Shown in pieces: positions 9,885 to 20,558 of a DNA stretch of 64,000 nt. The position numbers and the translations under genes were made by a program. Numbering within the stretch: position 1 is the stretch's first letter; each line of letters starts with the position of its first letter. The stretch is from Diploptera punctata (lineage: Eukaryota > Arthropoda > Insecta > Blattodea > Blaberidae). The notes under the pieces are model-generated. The model was given only the letters and a program-made list of their open reading frames with translations. It did no database searches and was not told where the DNA came from. The stretch is from positions 558,001-622,000 of the forward strand of contig JASPKZ010005703.1 of NCBI GenBank assembly GCA_030220185.1, given 5' to 3'.

Positions 9885-10110
9885 TGGCAGTGAAGACCGA
9901 GTTCTCGCGACATCTAGTAATAATGGAGAATATAATACATATACAAGAAAAATAAGTGTTTGAATTGGATTCGCCTGGTAGTGTAATGGATATCACGCTG
10001 AGGTACAGACTCAGAGATCCGGGTTCAATCCCGTCCAGGCATTTATTTTTCTTATCATACCATATTAAGCTTGCATTGCTCAATGTTAAACATTTAATTA
10101 TAACATATAT
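9885..10110 (+). repeat. 297-bp unit, second plus-strand copy
   Basis: Nearly identical to 9588-9800 in the same orientation. It ends at TAATTATAACATATATAT, passing into a TA run. Confidence 0.85.
9973..10041 (+). other. tRNA-Val-like cloverleaf, unit copy 3
   Basis: Best-preserved copy: six-base acceptor (GCCTGG/CCAGGC), five-base anticodon stem (CTGAG/CTCAG), tRNA-Val-like D arm, and T arm GGGTTCAATCCC lacking one base of the usual T loop. Anticodon position reads ACA, which does not match tRNA-Val. Flanks AAGAAAAATAA and TTATTTTTCTT extend the outer stem. Confidence 0.65.
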
Positions 10111-10373
10111 ATATAATATATATATATATTGAAAGATATGAATTATTTGATAAAATAAAATATATTTGTACATGTATTTATGACTACTTAAGTATTTAAA
10201 TCTGTTGTATTTATTTTTAAATGCACTTTTGTGCTAATAGTATTTATTTCAGCATCAGCTTTAGAAATAATTACAATGTAGAAACACTTCATTATATATA
10301 CGTATCTCATTGTACTGGTTGAGTGGAAGATAAAGTTTCATGACCTTAACTCTGCCAATTAATTAAAACTACA

Positions 10374-10375
<2 letters not shown>

Positions 10376-10449
<74 letters not shown>
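10376..10449. repeat. (ATT)n microsatellite
   Basis: About 24 perfect units, immediately before a SINE-A copy. Confidence 0.95.
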
Positions 10450-10461
10450 GACCTATTAGAC

Positions 10462-10795
10462 CTGCGCCGTATCCAAGCAGCACAAGTTAAACACTTGATG
10501 ACGAATGGAACTTCCGTTGGTTCGAGTTTCCATGCCAGAATAAATTTTCTCATGGAATTTCGGTCATTATAGGATCCGTGTCCACCTGGCGTGAGGAATG
10601 TGAGTAGTCACAATAAATATAAGATCCAGATTGAGCAAAACCAGCTATAACGGCTGGGGACGCGATGCTGACTAATTGGTATCCTTATACTGGATAGATG
10701 ATCGTCCACCACTGCGATTAACACATGTGAATGTCAGACCAGCACCCGGTTGATAGGTCAAGGGTCCTGTAAGCATGTTGCGGCATTTAGTTTAG
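10462..10795 (+). repeat. SINE-A, diverged copy
   Basis: Begins GCGCCGTATCCAAGCAG, a damaged A box. B box GGTTCGAGTTTCC follows, and the body runs to AAGGGTCCTG. It lies between two (ATT)n tracts. Confidence 0.8.
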
Positions 10796-10797
<2 letters not shown>

Positions 10798-10853
<56 letters not shown>

Positions 10854-10880
10854 GTTATTATTATTACTATTATTATTATT
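10798..10880. repeat. (ATT)n microsatellite with interruptions
   Basis: ATT units with single G and C interruptions near the right end. Confidence 0.95.
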
Positions 10881-11627
10881 AAGTTTTCATATTCATCCTC
10901 CACATCATGTAATCATGTAAGTCTTGGTCCTCTTGTCTTCCTATCACCACTTCTGTCTCGGATTATATTAAACATTACAACTTTAATTATGAGAATAAGA
11001 ACAAAATACTTGTGGAATAAGAAATGGAAAATGAAGTTCAACAAATTTAAAAGCATTCATTAATTATTCCGGCAAAGTATATAAGAATAGTAAACGTCAC
11101 ACATAGATTAAAACAAAAAAGAAGTGGGAATAAATTAGAGAGTGAGTTTCCCCCACTAATGAAGGTTTTGATACGCATCTTTGTCTGCCCCCGTACTGTA
11201 CTGCGCGTTATCTCGAACCCCCCTCCATTATATTCCAGTCTGTGCTCCTTATCTGGCCGCCAGAGAGCGCTGGCGTCGCCTCATTATCGCTATCTTTCAT
11301 TCCCAGCTGTGGGTTCGAGTCTCAGCTCTCAAATGCACTCAATTTTATATTTAATACACTCGTTAGAATTAAAAGTATAAATTTTTAAATAGTGCAGGCT
11401 ATGTAATAACGCCAAGATTACTTTTTAAGTGAAATAGATACAAAATAGGCTAAAACCAACATTTCATCATCTTATTCATATCATAGTTTCCCTCTCCTCC
11501 TCCTTTTCTCTCTAAAACAATGTCTTATAGGTAAAATCATTATTCTCTTGTTTCGGTTACCGTTTAATTTCTTGATAGTATTGGCATTCTATAATATGTA
11601 TGTTACATAAGTTACAAATATATAAAA
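10881..11627. other. No gene recognised
   Basis: Mostly unique. A B-box-like GGGTTCGAGTCTC occurs near 11312, but no matching A box or second copy was found. Confidence 0.4.
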
Positions 11628-11945
11628 CTCCATGGCGCGATAGGCCTAGAAGGCCCTTGGCCTACCAGCGGCTGCTGGCCTCACATCCACATCTGCTAAT
11701 CACTGAGGTAGACGATCATCCAGCCAAGGCAGCATATCGGATCCCGCAGCCGTTATAAATGGTTTTCTCAACCTGGAGCCGCTACTTAATGTAGCTACCC
11801 AAATACCTCACGATGTTGGGTGTGCACCGGTCCCATACTGACCGAAATTCCATGAGAAAATTTCTTCCCCATGGAGATTCGTACCAGCGCAGCGCAAGTC
11901 CCGTAAGCTCTGCGCCAAGGCCTCTTGCCTTAACTACTATAATTT
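11628..11945 (-). repeat. SINE-A, diverged copy
   Basis: Reverse orientation. GGTCCCATACTGACCGAAAT and GGCGCAGAGCTTACGGGAC-equivalent sequence match the 798 copy with scattered differences. Confidence 0.8.
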
Positions 11946-11989
11946 GGGACTATAGTTTAGTTAAATTATTATTTTTTAAGTTCAAATCC

Positions 11990-12150
11990 ACTGAGAAAAA
12001 TACGTAGAACTTCTTTTTCCTTTATCTCATTTTAACCTCTCACTTTAAAGGTACTTTTTACATGCCACATGCCAACCAGGTCCTACAGTGACGATACCTG
12101 CCGGGAGAGGGATTTTAGACAATTGATTACACACTTCTTTATGGGTAATG
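11990..12150. repeat. Short dispersed repeat shared with 49020-49200
   Basis: The order GGTACTTTT, ACATG, CAACCAGG, ACAGTGAC, CGGGAGAGGG is shared with 49050-49120. Class unknown. Confidence 0.55.
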
Positions 12151-13156
12151 TATTTGAACAAGTGAGGTCATTATTGTGGTAATACAAGTTTGTTCACCGG
12201 CCTCTTATGGTTTGAATTTGTTTTACATTCTACCCTAAGGCAAGCATGCGCAACTTTACTCTCTTCCGAAAGAAGTCATATTTGAAAACAGGTATGAATC
12301 CACGAATTTCGGAATTAGAGGTGAGATATAATGTGAACACAGTAATAGTAGAACGTAAGGACGGAGCCTCATGGTAACGTTTGCAGGGATTTCTCAGTTA
12401 TGCTAATGTTTTGATATATTGTGTTGGTAAACCACTGTACAGAATAACAATAGCTTTATTTTACCTTAAGGCCTCGTCTACCATTCAACCAGGTTTTAAA
12501 AAATACAAAACAATATTCTTCCATCTAAATTAAAATAAACATAAAGATTACATGTTACATATAAAATACAATTATTATTTATAATGTATTTTGATTTACT
12601 AACGAATTAAATATAATATGTACAATATATAAAAAAAACGAGAAAAATTATTAATGGCATAGAATAAATTTAAATAAATAGAGAAAAATTAATTATTTGA
12701 CAACAGGTAAGTGTATAACCGTGACTTAAAAGTGCCAAGTGTGCGGCAACCCCTAATATCTTGAGGAAGGAAATTCCAGGAGCGGGCAGAGGCTATTGTG
12801 AAGGAAGTGGAATAAGAGGCACTGCTATGAAGAGGGATTGTTAGCAGACTGTGATCTTATGATCAAGTGTCAATATTTTGGTAAGAAGATAACTTCTCAA
12901 ATCTGGACGCTAGGTAACTAGGAGGGTAGGAATTCAGACGTTTGATTGTGGAATGGTCAGAAACTAGATATAATGGTGGCCATTTTCAGGAATAAGGTAT
13001 CTTAAAACCTAACCGACTGAAATTCTATGTAATAACTTAAGCTAGACAATATTTTGTTGGCATTTTGTGTTAACTGACTTATGCTACACCTTGTATTCTG
13101 TTTACTGATGTCAACGTTCAGGTCGTTAGCGTCGCAATTCAAATTTGAGCGAGAAA
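12151..13156. other. No gene recognised
   Basis: AT-rich left half. The right half (12720-12960) is purine-rich and reads like eroded coding DNA, but no family could be recognised. Confidence 0.35.
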
Positions 13157-13370
13157 GGCTCGACATATGTTAATCAGTGGCCTCTTAATTCAGGCTTGGG
13201 GTTCTTTTCGATATGAAAATTAATTACACGGAACCAACGTCCTTTTCGAAGAAAGCACAGTGCACTCATGATTTTTAAGCCAAGGAAAAATTCCTCAACT
13301 TCGCAGGATTTGAACCCGCTAACTTTGAAACCAAATGCGAGCACGATAATCACTGTTTATCGTGTACGCT
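13157..13370 (-). repeat. SINE-B, old diverged copy
   Basis: The minus strand keeps GATTATCGTGC, GCGGGTTCAAATCC and the downstream CTTGGC block in SINE-B order, at clearly lower identity than other copies. Confidence 0.5.
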
Positions 13371-14030
13371 GATAATTATGAAAGAGGATATACTGGGTTC
13401 GATTCCAAGAAATGTTAAGATTATTTTGAAACAGGGTGTAGCATGACCCGCAGCAGTGCTTGGTACGGAGTTATCGCGCCCCCAGCATCTCTTACTCACA
13501 TTTGGCAACACTGTAGGGATCTGACTGGTATCACGGGCTGCCAAATGGGGCTCTCCACTCTGCCTTATCGAATAAGGCCAATCTATCCCCCCCTCCTTTT
13601 TTACTGCATTAATAAGTCCTTCCTTATCGCGATGGCCTTAAACAGAAAACTCATAAAATCGCTAGAAAAGCTGGACTTGTCTGTTACCTGTATCATCTGT
13701 TGATCGGTTCCCGGATCTACCGTCCGCCATATGAAGTGATTAGTATGTTTACTCACCTGGAAAACAAAACAAAAAAATATATTAGGAGACTCCAATCAAC
13801 ACGTTCATGACCTTCTCTGATATCAAAATATTTCAACCGTAACAAAGTTTTAAAACGTCCGTATTATCTCCCATCATTAGGTCTCGGGCAAACGAGCAAA
13901 AATATTCATATCGAGGTTTCAAATTAACCTAACGCTAACTTTCCACAGCCATTTTACTTTTCTTTACTTTCTTCATAAACGTTTAACTTTCCATGCAAAT
14001 TCATATTTATCATCACATTTTTAGACTTTT
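13371..14030. other. No gene recognised
   Basis: Contains two overlapping open frames on opposite strands near 13440-13700, without domains or repeats. Probably chance. Confidence 0.35.
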
Positions 14031-14039
14031 TAATTATGA

Positions 14040-14073
14040 TGTACTTGGTGGTATGTATGTATGTATGTATGTA

Positions 14074-14112
<39 letters not shown>
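14040..14112. repeat. (GTAT)n and (TA)n microsatellite
   Basis: A GTAT tract passes into TA and leads directly into a copy of the 297-bp unit. Confidence 0.9.
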
Positions 14113-14114
<2 letters not shown>

Positions 14115-14224
14115 CATGATAAGAAAAACAAATGCCTGGACGGGAGTTGAACCCGGAACTCTAAATTGGTACTTCAGCGTGTTATCCATTACACCACCGA
14201 GCAAATCTAATACAAACATTTATT

Positions 14225-14263
<39 letters not shown>

Positions 14264-14400
14264 CCATTATTACGAGATGCAGTGAGAACTCGGTCTTCAC
14301 TACCATCTGGTAGCTAGTTAATATAACAAGTAAGCAAACTAAAGAGAATATGTTTACTTTATAGCAGTGACGCTTTATCGATGTTATAATTAATTATGTG
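14113..14400 (-). repeat. 297-bp unit, isolated copy
   Basis: Same order as 9165-9460: GATAAGAAAAA, tRNA-like block, an expanded (AT)n at 14229-14261, TTGTCCATTATTA, GCAGTGACGC and GTTATAATTAA. It has more substitutions than the 9-10 kb copies. TA tracts lie at both ends. Confidence 0.85.
14134..14202 (-). other. tRNA-Val-like cloverleaf, unit copy 4
   Basis: The T arm reads GGGTTCAACTCCC, and the acceptor (GCTCGG against CCAGGC) and anticodon stem carry mismatches. It is a decayed version of the block at 9973-10041. Confidence 0.5.
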
Positions 14401-14417
14401 TGTGTATATATATATAT

Positions 14418-14715
14418 ATGTCCACCGCTGTGGTCTCGAGGTAGCGTGCTGCCTTGTCACGCAGCGGGCCCGGGTTCGATCTCCGGTCGGGGCAGTTTTT
14501 CTGGGTGAGGTTTTTATCGGGGTTTTTCCTCACCTGTAAGACAAATGTCAGGAAAACTTTAAGGCCCAAACGGTCCCCGAAATCATATGGCCATCATTAC
14601 TATCATCATCATCATTCACCGGTGTGGAAAGCAACGGGAAGCTACCACACGTACAATTCCCTAGTAAAGCTGCAAGCATAGCATGAAAATGCTATGATTG
14701 ACATGATCCCACATG
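14418..14715 (+). repeat. SINE-C, tRNA-derived SINE
   Basis: The head CACCGCTGTGGTCTCGAGG followed by GGGTTCGATCTCC gives A and B boxes. The body includes GGGTTTTTCCTCACCTGTAA and ends near GCATGAAAATGCTATGATTG. An inverted copy lies at 49480-49775. Confidence 0.8.
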
Positions 14716-14914
14716 CGATTATCAAGGAATTATAGGCTCGAGTTAATGGTATAGGTCTTACATATCCCAAGCAATGCGTTTCTGACATGCTATTGGATGT
14801 GTGTTATTAGTTAAATGTAAGTTAATCCCATAGCGGTCCGTTTCGGAAGCTGTACACTCACCCAAGGGTAGACTATGTTCCATGTTGCTCAACCGTTGTA
14901 TTCTTTATAATATG

Positions 14915-15082
14915 TTGTTGTAAGCCCATGTTTCCCTTAACAGAGATTTAGGCGCTCTCCCCTACAGGAAAGAATTTGAACCATACTAATTTAGGTACAC
15001 TTGTTTTCGTATAGATGCCATTTGAGTGGTCCGTGGTCAGCGTTCCGCCTCATACTGACATCTAAGAAACTTAGGTAGTACT
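14915..15082 (-). repeat. SINE-B, left part of a split copy
   Basis: Tail half of SINE-B up to AGGTAGTACT (15073-15082). The same ten bases recur at 18095-18104, where the SINE resumes. The 3.0 kb between them is a nested insertion. Confidence 0.85.
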
Positions 15083-15566
15083 TACTTACTTACTTACTCA
15101 CTGGCACTATCGAACCCGTAGGTTCATGGCCGTGCGGGCATAAGCTCTCCATACATCCCTATCCTGAGCTAATGCTTTCCAATCATTCCCTGTATAATCT
15201 ACTTCCCTCAAATCATAGTTAATGTTGTTCCCGCCTCATTCTTGGTCTACCAACTGGGCGTTTTCCTTCTGGCTTTCCTACAAGAAGTTTCCATGCATGC
15301 CTTTCATTCCCCATACGCGCACCATGTCCTGCCCATCGCAGTCTACGAGACTTAACTGTTCTTATTATATCTGGGTTCCTATAAAGACCATGTAGTTCAT
15401 TGTTATGTAGTCTTCTCCATTCACCTGTTTGTTCATCTCTCTTTGGTCCAAAAAATTTTCCTAAGAAATTTATTCTCAAATACTCGTAATCTCCTTTCCT
15501 CCCTTAAAGTAAGAGTCCATGTTTCGCACCCATGTAATATAACTGGTAGAATAATAGTTTTATATA
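15083..15566 (-). pseudogene. LINE-A copy 2, 3' part, split by a Tc1 element
   Basis: Starts with a (CTTA)n tail. The minus strand encodes GEWRRLHNNELHGLYR, RRLRWAGHGARM and GKPEGKRPVGRPRMR, the LINE-A C-terminal tail. It is interrupted at 15566 by the Tc1 element and resumes at 17077. Confidence 0.9.
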
Positions 15567-17076
15567 CACTGCTCAAAAAAATTAGGGGATATTGTAGAAT
15601 AACCTATTAAGACTATGTTTTTAGGAACAGTATTAGATGCAATCTCTTTCTATTACTCCAAAAGAATGTCAACAAGAGTTTGAAGTCATTACGTAACCTC
15701 TGTACCACACCAGATGTCAAAGAGATCCTGATTAGGAATATGGCAAACAAACAAAGCAACATTAACATGGGTGAAAATGTTGCTTTAGTATGGTGTATGG
15801 TCTTCTCGAACGGCCAGCACTGCCTCACACCTGTATGGCATTGATGCAATGAGGTTAGCAATGAGTTCTTGGGGGATACGTGGCCACTCTTCCATAAGAA
15901 CAATGTGCAGCTCTGGAACAGTTGTGGGAGGTGCTGGTCTGCCTGCAATGCACCTGCCTAATGCATCCCACACATGCTCAATCGGATTTAAGTCCGGGGA
16001 GGAAGCTGGCCATTGCATACGCTCGATACCCTCCACTTCCAGCATGTCGTCCACCAAGCCAGCTCTGTGGGGTCGTGCATTATCGTCCATAAAAAGAAAA
16101 GAATCACCTATGGCATCAGTATAAGGTGCGACAAAAGGTCGGAGAATCTCATCTCTATACTTTACCGCAGTCAAAGTACCACCTTGGATAACGTAGAGGT
16201 CCGTACGTCCACCAATACTGACTTCTGCCCACACCATCAATCCACCGCCACCATATGAGGATCTTTCACGTACAAAAGCTGGATTGTTTCTTGTGCCTTT
16301 TTCTCTCCAGATGAATACACGCCGACTATCACATTCCACGTTGAATCGCGACTCATCAGAAAAAAGAACTGATCTCCATTCAGCATGCCTCCACCCACGA
16401 TGTTCCTCCGCCCAGTTTCTGCGATCTCTACGGTGTTGTGGAGTTAACCTGGTACACACCATGGGCCTACGGGCATAGAGACCACTTCCATGCAGTCGAT
16501 TAGGGACAGTTTGAGTTGACACCCTGCGTCCTGTTGCTCTTTGAAGTGTATTTCGCAATTGAGTTGCATTCTGCTGTCTATTCCGACGGGCTGTTAACAA
16601 GAGGTAACGGTCATCCCTTGTTGTTGTTGCCCTTGGTCGACCTTGTCCCGGCTCTTCTGTGAACAGTATGTTCTTTGAAAATGATTCCAAAGTCTGTAAA
16701 TCACGCTTTCAGACACCCCAATGGCTTGTGCCACCTCTTGTTGTGTCTGTCCAGCTTCCGTCCTTCCTATGGCCCTCCAAGCCATTGGTTCAGGTAAATC
16801 ACGTTGTCGAGGCATCGCTGTACCTAAGGCAAGTCATTCACTAACTGAAAACTAGACTGGATTTAAAAACAGCAACAAAACATTCACCCCCACACCACCC
16901 TTTCACATCAACAGTACAGACACTGCCCTCTGGTGTGGTACCGAGGTTACGTAACAACTTCAAACTCTTATTTACATTATCTTGGAATAATAGAAAGTGA
17001 TTGCATCTAATACTATTCCAAAAAACATAGTCTTAACAGGTTATTCTACAATATCCCCTAACTTTTTTGAGCAGTG
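15567..17076 (-). mobile_element. Tc1-family transposon, nearly intact
   Basis: The 1,510-bp element is flanked by TA on both sides (15565-15566 and 17077-17078). Both ends start CACTGCTCAAAAAA. The terminal inverted repeats are long: about 150 bp (15567-15720 and 16923-17076) matching with few differences. It carries one transposase reading leftward. Terminal and coding sequence are well kept, so insertion into the LINE was fairly recent. Confidence 0.95.
15785..16815 (-). pseudogene. Tc1 transposase with one frameshift
   Basis: Cut-and-paste DNA transposase of the Tc1 family. Translation starts at 16815 (MPRQRDLPEP). Residues about 20-45 form the first helix-turn-helix (QQEVAQAIGVSESVIYRLW). 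The reading frame shifts by one near 16650-16675, and the protein continues as GQGRPRATTTRDDRYLLL, the linker and second DNA-binding helices. The catalytic triad is complete: D in LFSDESRF, D in MDDNARPH, and E in SPDLNPIEHVWD, with 34 residues between the last D and E, the DD34E signature of Tc1. Total length if read through is about 343 residues, normal for the family. The single frameshift probably inactivates it. Confidence 0.93.
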
Positions 17077-17311
17077 TATTTTCAGCTTAATGTTTTTTGA
17101 AAGGAGTTGGGACATCAAAAGTCTCTGCATGCATTTCCAGAATTGAGCCTATGTTTAATTTCTTCGTGCATCTCATTCCTATTTGTGATTATTGTTCCTA
17201 GGTATTTGAATTCAGCCACTTCCTCAAAATGTCCCTCATTTGTCATTAGCTGTCCATTTCCATTATATACTGAATTTCTACGTGTGGCCATATATTTAGT
17301 TTTACTGATAT
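17077..17311 (-). pseudogene. LINE-A copy 2, 5' part
   Basis: Continues LINE-A after the Tc1 element. It matches 5150-5330, including EVAEFKYLG coding on the minus strand. It is 5'-truncated at TTACTGATATT, directly against the tail of LINE-A copy 3. Confidence 0.85.
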
Positions 17312-18094
17312 TTACTTACTTACTTACTTACTTACTCACTGGCACTATCGAACCCGTAGGTTCATGGCCGCACGGACATAAGCTCTCCATACATCCCTAT
17401 CCTGAGCTAATGCTTTCCAATCATTCCCTGTATAACCTACTTCCCTCAAATCATAGTTAATGTTATTCTCCCACCTCATTCTTGGTCTACCAACTGGGCG
17501 TTTTCCCTCTGGCTTTCCTACAAGAAGCTTCCATGCAAGTCTTTCATTCCCCATACGTGCAACATGTCCTGCCCATTGCAGTCTACGAGACTTAACTATT
17601 CTTATTATATCTGGCTTCCTGTAAAGACCATGTAGTTCATTGTTATATAGTCTTCTCCATTCACCTGTCTGTTCATCTCTCTTTGGTCCAAAAATTTTCC
17701 TAAGTACTTTATTCTCAAATACTTGTAATCTCCTTTCTTACTTCCAGTCCTAATTTCTTAGTGTTACTCAATAGTGTGTGCGTGTTGGCCTTTAGTATCT
17801 CCTCGCTATCGGCCAGTAGTACTACATCATCAGCATAAACTAACAGCTTATTAATACCATTGAGTTGTAAGCCTTCCTCATTCTCTAAAGATTTAATGGC
17901 ATTCTCTAATACAAAATTAAATAGTAGAGGAGATAGTGTATCTCCTTGCTTCAACCCATTCTGGATTTCAAAAGTGTCTGAAAACTGTTTGCCTACACAC
18001 ACCCTACTCTTTGAGCCATTTAGACACATTCGTATAAGCCTAACTAACTTTTTAGGAATTCCGAACTCCGGCAGGATACTATATAACTTCTCCA
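17312..18094 (-). pseudogene. LINE-A copy 3 with reverse transcriptase core
   Basis: Starts with a (CTTA)n tail and the usual LINE-A C-terminal tail (17345-17730). It then jumps directly to the reverse transcriptase palm (17760-18094). Minus-strand residues include GLKQGDTLSPLLFNFVLE (motif 4) and LLVYADDVVLLADS (catalytic YADD). About 300-400 bp expected between the tail and palm is missing. The C-terminal tail is followed almost at once by a segment (LLSNTKKLGLEV) that should lie well upstream, so an internal deletion is inferred. It is 5'-truncated at the SINE-B target site. Confidence 0.9.
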
Positions 18095-18322
18095 AGGTAG
18101 TACTAGGACGGGATAATTCGATAAATTTTGCTTAGAGGCATTTTCATTCAGGCTTCAGGATCTTTTACGTGCCTGAAAATCTTCAGACTCGGGACCCACG
18201 GCTTAAAGTCCCTCCCGGAGGACTTGCTCCTTGGATTTTTCCATCCTAAACAATCCATCGTCCCCGGGTGGGTTTGAACCCGCGACCCTCGGGAGCATAA
18301 CCACTAGTCCACCGCGGCCGAC
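18095..18322 (-). repeat. SINE-B, right part with tRNA-like head
   Basis: Resumes at AGGTAGTACT and contains the B box GGGTTCAAACCC and CCGCGGTGGACTAGTGG on the minus strand. Confidence 0.85.
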
Positions 18323-18372
18323 TTAATATAAATTTAATATGACAAAAATAAAATAATTTTATATTTAATAGT

Positions 18373-19491
18373 TAGAGACCGGATTATATGCATTTGCATA
18401 TTCAGACCTTTTTCACCTGTCATTGCATATTTTAACTAAAAACTAGTGACATCGCATATTTTCGCGCTATATTTACAACATTTTATAAATCTGTGTTGTT
18501 TTACAATGAACATTTCAAGGCCGTCAAAAGTGCAGTAAACGATTTCGATAGTGCAGAGGCTTTGGCAGTTTGTCAGTGCAAGGAAGCATTTACATACCCA
18601 GTATTAACCCTTAAATTAAAAATGTATCTTATTGGATACATTGATTTCATTTATTTAATTTTGTTTTTAGATCAATAAAAAAACAAACAAGTAAAAATTA
18701 CTTATATTTATGTCAAATTACGCAATAATGTGTAATAATAATACAGTTTAAACATGAATTTATTTTCCTTGCGGTCCGGAACATTTAAATAACTGTCACG
18801 AGACAATATTGTATTGACAATTTAAGGGTTAAAAAAAACATAGCTGTGATTAGCACTCATTTTTTCCCATGTACCTGCAACTATTAAAAATCTTGAAACT
18901 CAAATTTTGGCGTTGACTGAATCTATTCAGTTAATGGATAAAATCCGTGAACTTATTGCCGGAAGTATTCCCAAGGAAACTTAAGGAAAAGTTTGAAAAC
19001 ATTTTGAACGATAACCCAGGCTTTGAACCTTTGTGTCAAATTAATAGTTTTATAAATGGGACGGTCAAGCTTTTGCTAGAAATAAGTGTCAAAAGAGCAC
19101 TCGAATTAAAATATTGCCCAATTACTTCAGTTGACGTCATTTTCTATTTATAAACATATTTTGAGCGATCGAAGACACAACCTTACTACCGAACATTTGG
19201 AACAGTACTTGATCGTATCTGTTCATAATAGTAGCAAAATGTAGAATATTTTAATTTACGAACAATACTTTTACCTGATACTGATTGATAACATAATTTA
19301 TCATTTATCAGTGATACGTGATAATATTAATAAATATATAATAAAATACTAATTGTTATGTTAATTTAGAAATAAGATAAGTATTATTTTTTTATTATTT
19401 GGTATAACATATATTGACATTTTTCATACATATTTTAAGCATTTTTCATGCATATTTCGAGCTTGTTATATTGTATATAATCCGGTCTCTA
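18373..19491 (+). mobile_element. hAT element 1, 1,119 bp, with exact target duplication
   Basis: Both ends show TAGAGACCGGATTATAT as inverted repeats. A perfect 8-bp duplication, TTAATAGT, lies at 18365-18372 and 19492-19499. Several GCATATTTT-type motifs cluster near both ends, as hAT subterminal binding repeats do. It encodes only transposase fragments, so it is non-autonomous. Confidence 0.93.
18500..19230 (+). pseudogene. hAT transposase C-terminal remnant
   Basis: Plus-strand frames give FDSAEALAVCQC near 18550, then FPRKLKEKFENILNDNPGFE (18960-19025) and LKYCPITSVDV (about 19110-19140). PITSVDVERSFS is the conserved start of the hAT dimerisation block. Here the ERSFS part is replaced by out-of-frame sequence, but the following DRRHNLTTEHLEQYL is readable in another frame (19165-19215). 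The N-terminal zinc finger and most of the catalytic core are gone. Confidence 0.85.
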
Positions 19492-19499
19492 TTAATAGT

Positions 19500-20190
19500 T
19501 AACCTACTAAAAATGATAATTTAAGTAACTCTGATTCAAACTATTGCACTCTGGTGTGACATAATTCCATTTTGCATGTATGAATATGTAATTAGAGTGG
19601 TTTATGAGCGTGTGTAACGAGGGGAAAGGAAAACATTGAATTTCATTGTCGCTAAATAGGCAGCCGTCAAACCAAGTCGATAATTCCCAACACATGGCTC
19701 GCGACATTGTTCTTCGAGCAGACATAAACAAAATGTCTACATTATTGTTTATTTTACCGATAAAACTGTAACAATGTATATAAACAATTCATATTTTTTG
19801 TTAATTTTTATTTATGATCTCTTTAAATGTAATGGTTATACCTAGTCCCACCTGGCAACACGATTGGAGACTTTTCTCAGTACGACATCCGGTGTGATCG
19901 ACATCCACTCTAACTACCGGTACTAGGATATGCTCCATAAGCATATTACACAGAATAGCGCTGCACCTCGATTCTTAAATCAAGTCACAAACACCATATT
20001 AGACGTGTGCCGACCATGGTGGGTCCTGAGAAAATATTCTGGTCCGAAGTCCTTAAATGTGTTAAAGGTCCTGAATATTTACTCTTTGTTTATTGGTTCA
20101 TTATATGGTTCTTTTTTTCTCTCGTTTTCTTTCGTTTACCCTGTTATTCCTTTTTTTTTTTTTTACCTTTGTTAACCTTTTTTTATCTTA
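19500..20190. other. No gene recognised
   Basis: Unique DNA with a pyrimidine-rich stretch at 20105-20190 that runs into SINE-D. No supported gene. Confidence 0.4.
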
Positions 20191-20194
20191 TTCA

Positions 20195-20332
20195 CACATA
20201 CAAACACAAGACAGGACACACACCCAGATCCAAGGTGGAGATTTAAAATTCCCTACCCCGCCGGGAATCGAACCGGGTCGCCGGTGTGGAAGGTAGGGAC
20301 TCTATGGACTACGCCACGGCGACGGACTATTC
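20195..20332 (-). repeat. SINE-D copy
   Basis: The minus strand reads CGCCGTGGCGTAGTCC, then GGTTCGATTCCCGG, then a body through AATTTTAAATCTCC. Matches 1-115. Confidence 0.75.
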
Positions 20333-20558
20333 AATAGTTAACAATTCCATTATAAATATACATACATAAATTAAACACTAACAATTTAGGTCACAATAGT
20401 TAGTCTTGTTCTTAAACATTTAATATAAATGTCACTTAACCTTATATTTGTTAGATTTCAATATTATAGATTTATACAACAAAGGTCTCTCAACAACATA
20501 CTACAAGATTACAATGGTCACTACTAGGATCGCTCATTTACAACAGTGTTGCCATTAC

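Noticed and set aside
9187..10041. Functional tRNA genes
   Set aside because: The cloverleaf has a non-matching anticodon for its tRNA-Val-like body, a six-base acceptor and damaged T arms in some copies. Multiple copies inside a repeat argue for a tRNA-derived element.
10359..10553. Poly-asparagine protein
   Set aside because: It is a translation of an (ATT)n microsatellite fused to SINE-A.
13443..13703. Small gene at 13443-13703
   Set aside because: Overlapping frames on both strands, no domain, no repeat support and no initiation context that stands out.
15849..16478. Plus-strand open frames opposite the Tc1 transposase
   Set aside because: They are antisense to a clear transposase coding strand and have no domain of their own.
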